Made by a program: the position numbers and the translations under genes
Origin: Lentibacillus saliphilus
Lineage (GTDB): Bacteria > Bacillota > Bacilli > Bacillales > Amphibacillaceae
Length of the DNA: 64,000 bases
Assembly: GCF_019093865.1 (NCBI RefSeq)
Contig: NZ_JABJXD010000001.1
Coordinates: 797,085-861,084, forward strand
Direction: 5' to 3'
Notes under the pieces: generated by a model
Seen by the model: only the letters and a program-made list of their open reading frames with translations
Told to the model about the DNA's origin: nothing
Database searches by the model: none
In this document: positions 24,829 through 33,552 of the stretch, piece after piece
Position numbering within the stretch: the first letter of the stretch is position 1
Layout of the letters: each line of letters starts with the position of its first letter

Positions 24829-25886
24829 GCAATGAGCGCCTCCAATAGAAGTGCATTGTCCGCAGGCAATCGGACACTAAAGCGCAGCCAGCGGCCGTTT
24901 AATCCTGTATAGTTGAGCGTATGCCTTGGAACAATGCCTTTTTCCAGCAAATAACGAAGCAATGGCAGTTGGTCGTCTAACGCAGGATCACGAAGTACAA
25001 AAAAATTCACCTTACTGTTTGAGACGAGATACCCTTCTGCTTCAATATGGTCCAAAAGAACCGCCCGCTCACGTTGGACCAAGTCACGTGTTCTTGTCAC
25101 ATGGCGGTCTGCCTGTAAACACGCCTTTCCTGCCAATTGAGCAATGGCGTTGACACTCCAATGTGGCTGTTGGTTTTTCAACGTAGAAATAATCTCTGGA
25201 GCAGCTAACACATAGCCAAGACGTAAGCCGGCAATGGCATACATTTTTGTCAATGAACGGAGAATGATGAGATGTGGATGTGTGTAGAGCATTGAAGCAG
25301 CTGTCCAAGCATCATCCTGGAAATCGTAAAACGCTTCATCAATAATGAGCAAGCAATCGTGTTGTTCACATGCTTCCACCAATGGAATGAGCGTGCTTTC
25401 CTCATATGTAATGCCCGTCGGATTATTCGGATGGCATAAAAAGACGGCATCAACATTTGGGAGCTTGGCGATCATGTGCTCAACATTCAGTGACCACGTT
25501 CCTTCTTCAAGGATATAATGGTCAACCTCACAGCCATGTGCACGACACGCCTGTTCATATTCAGAAAACGTTGGTTGAATGAGCAACACCCGTTTCTCCC
25601 GCAATAGGCCTCCAATGAGCTGAATTAATTCAGCGCCACCATTTCCTAACAGAACTTGGTCATCAGTGACTGAATCCATACAAGCAATGCGTCGTGTCAG
25701 CTCGCGCGCTTGTGGATCAGGATAATCGGCAACAGCATCAAACCAATCTCCCCACTGTTCCTTAAGTACAGACGGTGGACCTAACGGATTGACATTAACA
25801 CTAAAATCGATAACATGCTCTGGCATCGGTAATTGCAGCCATTCATAAACGTAGCGTGGATTAGAACCATGTGATGGTGAACTCAA
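24810..25886 (-). CDS. cobD: L-threonine-O-3-phosphate decarboxylase
   Basis: A PLP-dependent class-I/II aminotransferase-fold enzyme of about 358 residues that makes (R)-1-amino-2-propanol phosphate, the linker of the nucleotide loop. Landmarks are SVNVNPLGPP, GNGGAELIQL, HPNNPTG, IIDEAFYDF and the PLP lysine in LRSLTKMYAIAGLRLGY (about Lys214). The preferred start is TTG 25886, 8 nt after GGAGG; a GTG at 25895 overlaps the Shine-Dalgarno. It overlaps cbiB upstream. Together with CbiB it completes the cobinamide arm. Confidence 0.92.
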   Translation of the reverse strand: MSSPSHGSNPRYVYEWLQLPMPEHVIDFSVNVNPLGPPSVLKEQWGDWFDAVADYPDPQARELTRRIACMDSVTDDQVLLGNGGAELIQLIGGLLREKRVLLIQPTFSEYEQACRAHGCEVDHYILEEGTWSLNVEHMIAKLPNVDAVFLCHPNNPTGITYEESTLIPLVEACEQHDCLLIIDEAFYDFQDDAWTAASMLYTHPHLIILRSLTKMYAIAGLRLGYVLAAPEIISTLKNQQPHWSVNAIAQLAGKACLQADRHVTRTRDLVQRERAVLLDHIEAEGYLVSNSKVNFFVLRDPALDDQLPLLRYLLEKGIVPRHTLNYTGLNGRWLRFSVRLPADNALLLEALIAWKKTT

Positions 25887-26826
25887 TGATGACACCTCCG
25901 ATAACGAGACTCATAATAAATGCGAAAATGGTGCGCTGCATAATTGATACGGCATCAACAATATGATGACGCTCTAATGGAACGTTGGCGTTTCCAATTA
26001 ACGGCGCCTCTGACGGTACGCCTTGATATGTATTCATGCCACCAAGCTGGACACCGAGAAGTGCGGCAACGGCTGATTCTCCCCAGCCACTATTCGGACT
26101 GTTATGTTTCAAGGCATCACGTCTGAACACGTTCCACGCTTCTTTTTTTGTATCGTGCTTTGGCTGATGAACGAGTAGCATGAGCATACCTGTTAAACGA
26201 GCCGGAATCCAGTTAAGGACGTCATCAAAACGGGCCGATGCCCAGCCGAACTCATAATACTGTTCATTTCGATAGCCGACCATTGAATCACACGTATTTA
26301 CAGCACGGTATGCGAGCGCAAAGGGAGCACCGCCAATCAACGCCCAAAATAACGGGGCAGAGATGCCATCACTCGTATTTTCGGCAACGGTTTCTACCGC
26401 GCCTCGTACGACATTTCCCTCGTCAAGTTTGTCCGTATCCCGCCCCACAATCCAGGAAAGACGCTTTCGAGCAAGGGAAAGATCATTGTTTTGAAGTGGT
26501 TTATACACATCAAGTGCAGCTTCTCGCAAGCTTTTCTGAGCAATCGTTGGCACGATCAAGAAAGCTTCTAGTACAATCCCGAAAATGATATTCCAGTCAT
26601 ACGCTGTATAAATGATCAAGATACTTGGGACAAAGACCGCAGTCACAACGGTTACCACTAACAAGGCACCTTTTGCTTTGCGATAACGATCCTGATTCAA
26701 ATGTTGATCAAGAAACGCAATAAGCGCGCCGATCCACTTTACTGGATGAGGCCAGTGCTTCGGGTCACCAATCAACAGATCCAGTACACAAGCGATTATA
26801 ATCGCAGCCAGATGGTGCCAAATCAT
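25861..26826 (-). CDS. cbiB: Adenosylcobinamide-phosphate synthase
   Basis: A 321-residue membrane enzyme that attaches aminopropanol phosphate to adenosylcobyric acid. Family motifs are DLLIGDPKHWPHPVKWIG near the N-terminus, GRDTDKLDEGNVVRGAVETV, ENTSDGISAPLFWALIGG and RADVLN-type ARFDDVLNWIPARLTG. Four to five membrane spans are visible. Start and upstream stop overlap (ATGA), so it is coupled to the btuD-cbiZ gene. Having CbiB and CbiZ together fits a salvage pathway passing through adenosylcobyric acid. Confidence 0.94.
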   Translation of the reverse strand: MIWHHLAAIIIACVLDLLIGDPKHWPHPVKWIGALIAFLDQHLNQDRYRKAKGALLVVTVVTAVFVPSILIIYTAYDWNIIFGIVLEAFLIVPTIAQKSLREAALDVYKPLQNNDLSLARKRLSWIVGRDTDKLDEGNVVRGAVETVAENTSDGISAPLFWALIGGAPFALAYRAVNTCDSMVGYRNEQYYEFGWASARFDDVLNWIPARLTGMLMLLVHQPKHDTKKEAWNVFRRDALKHNSPNSGWGESAVAALLGVQLGGMNTYQGVPSEAPLIGNANVPLERHHIVDAVSIMQRTIFAFIMSLVIGGVIIEFTITWF

Positions 26827-28295
26827 GAGTCATGTCTCCAGTTCCGATCGTTTTTTAGCGCTTGTATCGTGCATTCATAGACGCCTCTTGCGACAACCTG
26901 GCCAAGCGGGGCAATCGGACCAGCAAACTCAAGAACGGTCCCTTTTTGTGTAGCCGCAATTAAAATACTATCCGTCGACGTTCCTGTTGCGACATTTCCT
27001 GTCAACTGATCCATCACCGCCATCTCCCTAAGTGCCTTCGTTTTCGCTTCTGTTGCAGTCACAATTGCTTGAATAAAGGATTCGTCGCGCATATCTCCGT
27101 TGACCAGCACCCACGTATTAATCGTTCCAGGTGTGTACGCTTTTACGTGCTGCTCCCCTTGTGTTACATCAAGTGCATTGCCAACACCTGCCGTCACCAT
27201 GACAAAGACTGAAAAGCCGTCACCTTCAAACAGCCCGCTGGCAGCCTGCTCCAGATGGACCGCTGTCATCATACCGGCTGTATCATTCGGATCAAGACCC
27301 TTTTCTATTAAGTACCGCTTCATTTCGGCGCGATGATCTGAACAATCATATCCCTTATCAACGTGACGATTGACAAAATGACGATACCACCCCAACCCAG
27401 CCCCGGTCACACTTGAAGACATAGTTTTCATTGGTGTAGGTGTTTGCAGCCAGATCATATCATCAATGTGTTTTAATAAATGCGGACCTATCTCTTCCGG
27501 CTCAATCGCGCGTGATAGTTGCTCTGGGACAAGCATAATTTGCGGCTTTGGCACTTTCGGGTGCGGGTTCTTTTCGATTTTTGTGCCATAGACACATTCA
27601 AGTCGCTCTTTTTTCAACACTTCATCTGGCTTATCACAAATGATGTTTTGTCCATTCTTAAGGAGCAGGAGCCGATCACAATAAAGCCCAGCTAAATTCA
27701 AATCATGAAAAATCGATATAACAGTGAGTTTATTTTCCAATGTCCAACGCTTCAACACATCAAGCAAATCCTTTTGATAAGCTAAATCCAAATGGTTCGT
27801 CGGTTCATCTAAAAGCAAAATAGCTGGCTTTTGCGCTAAAGCTTGAGCAAGATACACCCGCTGCCGCTCTCCACCTGATAGCTCGTCAAGCTTGGCATGC
27901 TGATAATCAACAACACCCGTTTGACGCATGACATCCTGAACGATCTCTTCATCTTCTTGTGTGAACGAGTTGAAGAATCCCTTTTGATGAGCATACCGAC
28001 CAAGGGATACCGTTTCATAAACGGTGTAGCTAAACGTTTGTGAACTGTGCTGTGGTAAAACAGCCATCAGCCGCGCGAGCTCTTTAGGTGCATATTCCGA
28101 AAGCGGACGTCCAGCCAGCTGAATGGCACCTGTTTGCACAGGTAAGAGCGCACTCAGCAGCTTCGCCAGCGTCGTTTTACCACTGCCATTCGGACCAATA
28201 ATGCCAAAAAACTCATACTTAAGGACGTTCAATGATACATCCTTAATAATTGGCTCATTCGAATAACCACCCGTTACCTGGTTAACATCTATCAT
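26823..28295 (-). CDS. BtuD-CbiZ fusion: corrinoid ABC ATPase and adenosylcobinamide amidohydrolase
   Basis: A 490-residue two-domain protein. Residues 1-260 are an ABC ATPase of the iron/B12 class: GPNGSGKTT, LSGGERQRV, ILLLDEPTNHLD, IFHDLNLA. After a linker, residues about 280-490 match CbiZ: SSSVTGAGLGWYRHFVNRHV, TAGVGNALDVTQG, NTWVLVNGD and a late TGTSTDS segment. CbiZ cleaves the aminopropanol side chain of cobinamides or pseudocobalamin-type corrinoids to give cobyric acid. The start is ATG 28295; a TTG at 28313 is possible. The fusion links import energy to remodelling and is known in some bacilli. Confidence 0.9.
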   Translation of the reverse strand: MIDVNQVTGGYSNEPIIKDVSLNVLKYEFFGIIGPNGSGKTTLAKLLSALLPVQTGAIQLAGRPLSEYAPKELARLMAVLPQHSSQTFSYTVYETVSLGRYAHQKGFFNSFTQEDEEIVQDVMRQTGVVDYQHAKLDELSGGERQRVYLAQALAQKPAILLLDEPTNHLDLAYQKDLLDVLKRWTLENKLTVISIFHDLNLAGLYCDRLLLLKNGQNIICDKPDEVLKKERLECVYGTKIEKNPHPKVPKPQIMLVPEQLSRAIEPEEIGPHLLKHIDDMIWLQTPTPMKTMSSSVTGAGLGWYRHFVNRHVDKGYDCSDHRAEMKRYLIEKGLDPNDTAGMMTAVHLEQAASGLFEGDGFSVFVMVTAGVGNALDVTQGEQHVKAYTPGTINTWVLVNGDMRDESFIQAIVTATEAKTKALREMAVMDQLTGNVATGTSTDSILIAATQKGTVLEFAGPIAPLGQVVARGVYECTIQALKNDRNWRHDS

Positions 28296-28299
28296 ACAA

Positions 28300-29337
28300 T
28301 CAACTTCTTTCAAACCGTCTTCTCATTAAAATTAAGGCGAAAATTGGTGCCCCAATCAAGGCTGTAATGACACCAATCGGCAATACCGCTGGTGCAATAA
28401 TGATGCGTGATACGAGATCCGCTAAAATCAAAAAGGCGGCACCGGCCAGAATGGATAGCGGCAATAAATGCTTATGATCTGGCCCCCAAAGGATCCGAAT
28501 AAAGTGGGGAATAACGAGACCGACAAATCCGATCGTTCCAGATACTGCAACTGCCGCGCCTGTCAGAAGTGAGCCAGCGATCAGGACATTTAATTTTTTC
28601 CTTTCCACGTTGACACCTAAGTGCTTGGCTTGGTCCTCACCGAAGGACATTGCGTTGAGTTCTTTTGCATGCAACAACAAAATGACCGTACCAATTATAA
28701 AAAATGGCAGGATAATCCCAACATACTCCCATCCTCGCATCGCTACACTTCCAAGGAGCCAGCCGATAATTTGTCGTAATTCTTCACCAGTAAGAGCAAT
28801 CATTAAAGAGATCATTGCACCAAGAAACGAACTGAAAATAACGCCCGTCAAAATAATCGTCTCAACCCTCATCGTACGGTCAACCTGTCTTGCAAAAAAC
28901 AGCACTAAAAATATCGTTATAAATGACGCCATTATACTTACGACAGGTAACGTATACAAGCCGATGAACGGTAAGCTTAAATTAAAAAACAACGTTAACA
29001 CCGCACCAACACTTGCACCAGAGGACACACCGATCGTATATGGATCTGCGAGCGGATTACGAAGAAGCCCTTGAAAGGCTGCACCAGCGATTGCAAGTGA
29101 AGCGCCGACTAGACCGGATAAAACGACACGCGGTAGCCTAATATTCATAACGATATTTTCATGCATATCAGCGACATGGGCTGCAAGTGGGGTTTGGAAT
29201 ATGTTCGACCAGATGATATTCACAACCGATAAAATTGGGATATGAACCGTTCCAATGGATATTCCCATTAGAACGGCCCAAACTAAAGCAATCACTAGTA
29301 GCGGATACGCAGCGATTCGTCTAGTCTTGGAAAACAT
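28300..29337 (-). CDS. btuC: Corrinoid ABC transporter permease (BtuC/FecCD family)
   Basis: A polytopic permease of about 345 residues with about ten helices. Family signatures are RLPRVVLSGLVGASLAIAGA, PYTIGVSSGASVGAV, the ATPase-contact loop SFGEDQAKHLGVNVERKK and GLVIPHFIRILWGPDHKHLLP. It sits between the binding protein and the ATPase-CbiZ genes. I prefer ATG 29337 over TTG 29358; either overlaps the btuF end. Sequence alone does not separate B12 from siderophore permeases, but the riboswitch and neighbours do. Confidence 0.92.
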   Translation of the reverse strand: MFSKTRRIAAYPLLVIALVWAVLMGISIGTVHIPILSVVNIIWSNIFQTPLAAHVADMHENIVMNIRLPRVVLSGLVGASLAIAGAAFQGLLRNPLADPYTIGVSSGASVGAVLTLFFNLSLPFIGLYTLPVVSIMASFITIFLVLFFARQVDRTMRVETIILTGVIFSSFLGAMISLMIALTGEELRQIIGWLLGSVAMRGWEYVGIILPFFIIGTVILLLHAKELNAMSFGEDQAKHLGVNVERKKLNVLIAGSLLTGAAVAVSGTIGFVGLVIPHFIRILWGPDHKHLLPLSILAGAAFLILADLVSRIIIAPAVLPIGVITALIGAPIFALILMRRRFERS

Positions 29338-30334
29338 CAGGATAGATCGCTTTGCCAAGTACTTTTGCCCCTTCGACTAAACGGGGGCCTGGTCGACTGA
29401 CAAGATTTGTATCGACATCATAGATCGCATCATTTTGAATCGCTGTCACATCTGACCAACCGTCTCTGTCAGCAACCTCAGCATGTGGGTCTGCAACATA
29501 ATTGCCATATGTTGTAATGATGACATCCGGGTTAAGCGCGATAATGGCCTCTTGATCGAGCATCGGCCAGCCTTCTTCGCCTCCAGCTGCATTTGTTGCG
29601 TTAATAACGTTTAGCAGCTGGTCAAAAAATGTCCCTTTTCCTGCTGTATAGATTTCCGGTGATGGGGAAATTTCTATAAAAACTTGTTTGCGATCTGCCT
29701 CAGGAATGTCTTTTGTTTTTTCTTGCAAAGCAGCTAAGTCGGCTTGCATGCTCGTGACAATTTCCTCAGCTTTTTCATATGTGCCTGTTGCTTTACCAAG
29801 CATTGTAATATTGTCATATACCCCTGCAAAATCCGTTGGCGTCGGCACGACAAGAACCGTCATACCTGAATCACGCAATTGCTTGATCGCCGCTTCAGGA
29901 TTACCGGCTTCAGCTAAAACAAGATCCGGATCAAGGGCAATGATCGCCTCAATATTGAGCTCAAGCCCGCCTACTTTTTCTTTTTCAGTCGCAGCCTCTG
30001 GATAATCGTCGTGATCGGACACACCGACAATTTCCTCATCTAAACCAAGTGCAAAAGCGATCTCTGTATTACTTGGAATCACCGATACAATTCGCTCAGG
30101 TGCTTTTTCTATCGTAACATCCTCACCTGACGCATCATTAATTGTGTACGGAAAAGCTGATGCTTCGTCTTCTGATTCGGTCTCGTTGTTATTAGCACCA
30201 TTGTCTTCTGCTTGTTCTGTACCATTATCATTTGTAGCGTTATTATTTTCGGATTGATCATCATCACTTCCACAGCCTGATAACAAACCTAATACAACTA
30301 ATATTGAAACGAATAATAAATGAAGCTTTTTCAC
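29321..30334 (-). CDS. btuF: Corrinoid-binding lipoprotein
   Basis: A 337-residue solute-binding lipoprotein. The lipobox is LLSGC (Cys21). An Asp/Asn/Glu-rich linker of about 35 residues precedes the helical-backbone periplasmic-binding fold (PERIVSVIPSNTEIAFALG, GGLELNIEAIIALDPDLVLA, DVIITTYG). It is the first gene of the operon, directly downstream of the cobalamin riboswitch. It captures cobalamin or cobinamide at the cell surface for BtuCD. Confidence 0.92.
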   Translation of the reverse strand: MKKLHLLFVSILVVLGLLSGCGSDDDQSENNNATNDNGTEQAEDNGANNNETESEDEASAFPYTINDASGEDVTIEKAPERIVSVIPSNTEIAFALGLDEEIVGVSDHDDYPEAATEKEKVGGLELNIEAIIALDPDLVLAEAGNPEAAIKQLRDSGMTVLVVPTPTDFAGVYDNITMLGKATGTYEKAEEIVTSMQADLAALQEKTKDIPEADRKQVFIEISPSPEIYTAGKGTFFDQLLNVINATNAAGGEEGWPMLDQEAIIALNPDVIITTYGNYVADPHAEVADRDGWSDVTAIQNDAIYDVDTNLVSRPGPRLVEGAKVLGKAIYPDVFQD

Positions 30335-30371
30335 GTCATGTCATCCTCCTTAAATGGTCCTTAAACATAAA

Positions 30372-30401
30372 AAAACACCCTCTACAAGCTGATGTAGATG
30401 G
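30372..30401 (-). terminator. Riboswitch expression-platform terminator
   Basis: TGTAGATGG (30393-30401) pairs with CCCTCTACA (30378-30386) with one G-T wobble. On the minus strand it is followed by a run of seven T. It sits between the aptamer and btuF and is the expected B12-controlled terminator. Confidence 0.8.
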
Positions 30402-30504
30402 ATGCAGACTGCAAAATATAATATATTTTGCACATACTCGGCCTATGTTACGACATACCTTTAGACCGAACGCTACACCTCCCTATCCTCGTAGGTTACA
30501 TTGG

Positions 30505-30665
30505 CGTATCAGACATAGGCAGGTCTCCTGGCTCTTGGCACATTAACAGCTGGCGTCTTCCCATGCAACCGAAGCACAGTGACATCGTTGCAGCTGTATG
30601 ACCAATTACAGTGGCGGGACCGCGTAGGCATTTCACCTAACTTCCCTTTTAAGACTTATTTATCT
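30505..30665 (-). promoter_or_regulatory. Cobalamin (adenosylcobalamin) riboswitch
   Basis: On the minus strand the leader contains GGGAAGTTAGGTGAAA, TCCCGCCACTGTAATTGG and AGCCAGGAGACCTGCC in the order and spacing of the cobalamin aptamer, including the B12-box consensus GCCACTG. The upstream edge is near 30665. Downstream (30360-30505) lie a perfect AT-rich hairpin at 30410-30431 and the terminator. High intracellular B12 should shut off the whole import and salvage operon. Confidence 0.94.
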
Positions 30666-30701
30666 TGATTTGATAAATAAGCACACCTTATCTGGTACTA
30701 T

Positions 30702-30964
30702 GTAATTGTTCTCTTTGAGTATACTATAGTTTCATAAATTGAGAAAGAGAACGTGCATAAAGATCATCAAACTAAAATGCATAGACGACCGTACCTTTAA
30801 ATTCCAAAGCATCACTGGAACAAATGGCATTGATTGTATACAGAAACAATGACTGTCATCCCTAAACAATGGTGTCTATTTGGAAATCATTTGGAATAAA
30901 AGGAAGGTTTAATCATTAGGAATACCGTACAGTTAGTATGACATCTATGTGTGTGGCAGGCGCG
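30702..30964. other. Divergent intergenic region upstream of the B12 operon
   Basis: It should contain the B12-operon promoter on the minus strand (a TATACT-like -10 near 30715-30725). No gene is visible. Confidence 0.4.
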
Positions 30965-31630
30965 TATGCGGCTCGAGCGGGCGTTATGCGTCGGGAGAGG
31001 CGCGTATGCGGCTCGATCGAGATTTATGCGGGGGGAGAGGCGGATATGCGGCTCGTTTAGGTGTTATGCGTGGGGAGGGGCGGATATGCGGCTCGAGCGG
31101 GCGTTATGCGGGGGGAGAGGCAGATATGCGGCTCGAGCGGGCGGTATGCGTGTGGAGAGGCGGATATGCGGCTCGAGCGGGCGTTATGCGGGGGGAGAGG
31201 CAGATATGCGGCTCGAGCGGGCGTTATGCGTCGGGCGAGGCGCGTATGCGGCTCGATCGAGATTTATGCGGGGGGAGGGGCGGATATGCGGCTCGTTTGG
31301 GCGTTATGCGTGGGGAGGGGCGGATATGCGGCTCGTTCGGGGGTTATGCGTGGGGAGAGGCAGATATGCGGCTCGAGCGGGCGTTATGCGTGTGGAGAGG
31401 CGGATATGCGGCTCGAGCGGGCGTTATGCGTCGGGAGCGGCAGATATGCGGCTCGTTCGGGGGTTATGCGGGGGGAGAGGCAGATATGCGGCTCGAGCGG
31501 GCGTTAGGCGTGTGGAGAGGCGGATATGCGGCTCGAGCGGGCGTTATGCGTCGGGAGAGGCAGATATGCGGCTCGTTCGGGTGTTATGCGTGGGGATCTG
31601 TATATATACGGCTGAATCATTTTTTATCCG
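30965..31630 (+). repeat. 20-bp TATGCG array (array C, 33-34 units)
   Basis: Cores start at 30965 and recur every 20 bp without a single insertion or deletion to TATACG at 31605 (640 bp, 32 intervals); a last degenerate TATCCG sits at 31625. Units alternate strictly between a GC-rich type such as TATGCGGCTCGAGCGGGCGT and a purine-rich type such as TATGCGTGGGGAGAGGCGGA, making a 40-bp dimer. Blocks of several units also recur exactly (compare 30965-31060 with 31245-31340), so expansion was partly by copying dimers. The long frames through it exist only because the repeat lacks stop codons. Confidence 0.95.
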
Positions 31631-31784
31631 TTCCGCTCATTTTCAACATTGTACAAAATACCTAGATATGGTTATATTTTTCATCATATCTGTTAATGAA
31701 TAGGTAGGGAATGAACGGTGTGCAACTAATTGGGATGCCATGTCGTCTAACGAGATAGACGCAATAGGAGGCTGGTGAAGTGTA

Positions 31785-33059
31785 ATGAGAAATATAAAGC
31801 ATATGAGTGCGGTGTTGCTCGTGAGCGGGGCCATACTTTGGAGTGGTTGTGGGTCAGGGGCAGATATGAATCAAGATGAGGACAACAAACCTGTCATTTC
31901 TAATGATGTCGTTTATGGAGCATCGGACTATACAAAAATCGTTACCGCTAACAATGATCTGGGCTTCAAGCTTCTATCTGAAGTCGAACCTAATGACGAC
32001 GACAATACATTCATCTCTCCAACGAGTTTATTGATGGCACTATCGATGGTGTATAATGGCGCTGACGGCACAACAAAAGAAGAAATTGCACAGGTTCTAC
32101 AATCAGACGGCATCGATCATCATGCGCTCAACGAAGCAAATGCATCACTGCTTGCAGCAATTCACAAAAGCGACGATAACATGTTGTTAAACGTCGCCAA
32201 TTCTATTTGGCTCAATGATAAATATCGCTTTCAGACCGATTTTTCCCAAGCGAACAAAGACTACTTTAACGCGGAGATTAAAGCGATCGATATAACAGAT
32301 CCCGATTCTCCAAAACAAATCAATGAATGGGTGAAGCAAGCTACAAATGGAAAGATAGAAGACATTGTAGAGGCGCCACTCAGTCCAGCATTGGTTACAC
32401 TTTTAGTCAATGCCATTTATTTTAATGGAGAGTGGACGTATGAATTCGATCCAACATTAACAAAAAAAGACGCATTTCACACAAGTGATGAAAAGATACA
32501 GGATGTCCCGTTCATGACAATGCAAGAAAAAGTCCCTTATTTCGAAAATGAAGATTTTCAAGCTGTGTCCATACCTTATGGCGAAGGAGAAATGAGCATG
32601 AATGTATTTCTTCCTCGTAATGGTCGACAGTTGGATGAGATACAAAAAGAGATTTCAAATGAGGGTTGGAACGAATGGCGCAACAATTTTACTGACAAAG
32701 AAGGCATTTTAAAGCTACCTAAATTCAACATTTCTTATGAAACATCACTCCTTAAAGCACTAGGACAGCTAGGTATGCAAGTCCCATTCGATCCACAACA
32801 GGCTAACTTTTCGAAAATGGTTAAAGGAGATTCTCAGCTATTCATTAGTGACGTGATTCAAAAAACATATATTGATGTGAATGAAGAAGGAACAGAAGCC
32901 GCGGGCGTCACGTCAGTTGAAGTCAGGGAAACATCCGCATCAACCGAAGAACCATTTATAATGAACGTCAATAAACCGTTCTTAATAGCAATTACAGACA
33001 ACGAAACCGGCATCATCCTATTTATGGGCCAAATTCGAAATCCACAAGCAGGCTCCTGA
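31785..33059 (+). CDS. Serpin, membrane-anchored (lipoprotein)
   Basis: A 424-residue serine/cysteine protease inhibitor. The signal peptide ends at WSGC (Cys22), a lipobox with unusual Trp at -3. The body has serpin landmarks NTFISPTSLLMALSMVYNGA, TLLVNAIYFNGEW, SIPYGEGEMSMNVFLP and the hinge VNEEGTEAAGV. The reactive-centre loop then runs TSVEVRETSASTEEP into FIMNVNKPFL. Counting from the hinge Gly as P15 puts P1-P1' at Thr-Ser, but the loop is about four residues longer than in alpha-1-antitrypsin, so P1 is uncertain. The hinge small residues favour an inhibitory serpin. It is monocistronic. Confidence 0.93.
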   Translation: MRNIKHMSAVLLVSGAILWSGCGSGADMNQDEDNKPVISNDVVYGASDYTKIVTANNDLGFKLLSEVEPNDDDNTFISPTSLLMALSMVYNGADGTTKEEIAQVLQSDGIDHHALNEANASLLAAIHKSDDNMLLNVANSIWLNDKYRFQTDFSQANKDYFNAEIKAIDITDPDSPKQINEWVKQATNGKIEDIVEAPLSPALVTLLVNAIYFNGEWTYEFDPTLTKKDAFHTSDEKIQDVPFMTMQEKVPYFENEDFQAVSIPYGEGEMSMNVFLPRNGRQLDEIQKEISNEGWNEWRNNFTDKEGILKLPKFNISYETSLLKALGQLGMQVPFDPQQANFSKMVKGDSQLFISDVIQKTYIDVNEEGTEAAGVTSVEVRETSASTEEPFIMNVNKPFLIAITDNETGIILFMGQIRNPQAGS

Positions 33060-33120
33060 AAATCAATTGCTATACAACAATCCCGAACTCCGACGCAACA
33101 TCATATAACCAAGCCTTCCA

Positions 33121-33425
33121 TGGAGGCTAGGACATAATTAAAAGTTTAAATCAAGAGACGAAACAATGCTTAACATTAGCTCCGGAAATATACGTAGACT
33201 CCGGTGGGAGCAGAGGCCTAGGCGAGACCCCGCAGTGCGTGGGGAAGGAAGGCTAAAATCGCGACGACAATCGCCACGCCTTCATGACCAACTTCCTGTT
33301 GGCCCGAGGCTCACCAGCCGCCCACGGAAAGCGTAGTGTATTTCCGGAGCGGTTGTATTGTTCGTTTTTTCATTTAAACAAACCTCTTTTGCCCCAGTTT
33401 TGAGAGAGGTTGTTTTGCAATAGGC
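33121..33425 (+). repeat. Bacillaceae-type interspersed GC-rich repeat
   Basis: The block carries GGAGGCTAGGACATAATT, GTAGACTCCGGTGGGAGCAG, GCGAGACCCCGCAGTGCG, GCTCACCAGCCGCCCACGGA and AAAGCG...TTTCCGGAGCGG. This order (ACTCC-GGGAGCAG, GAGACCCCGCAG, GGCTCACCGCCCGC, GGAAAGCG) is one I know as a dispersed, highly structured intergenic repeat in many Bacillaceae genomes. It is bounded by the serpin stop and the PH-domain promoter. No coding frame is credible. There is one clear copy in the window. Confidence 0.7.
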
Positions 33426-33552
33426 GGCTACACTTTCTCACCTTATCCACCAATTCCTCCCCACTCTATGAATCGCTTTGCAAGTCTGATGTTTAACCTT
33501 TAATATAGTAAATATATCCAAGTAAAATAATGTCATAGAAAGGAATTGGACC

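Noticed and set aside
9956..31630. Arrays as CRISPR loci
   Set aside because: Repeat cores are only 6-9 bp with 12-14 bp variable parts that are themselves similar between units; no 25-37 bp repeats, no spacers and no cas genes.
30949..31703. Three overlapping plus-strand frames of 148-250 codons (RYAARAG-type proteins)
   Set aside because: All three frames are open because the 20-bp unit contains no stop codon in any frame. The same translated peptide types appear in each, so it is repeat DNA, not a gene.
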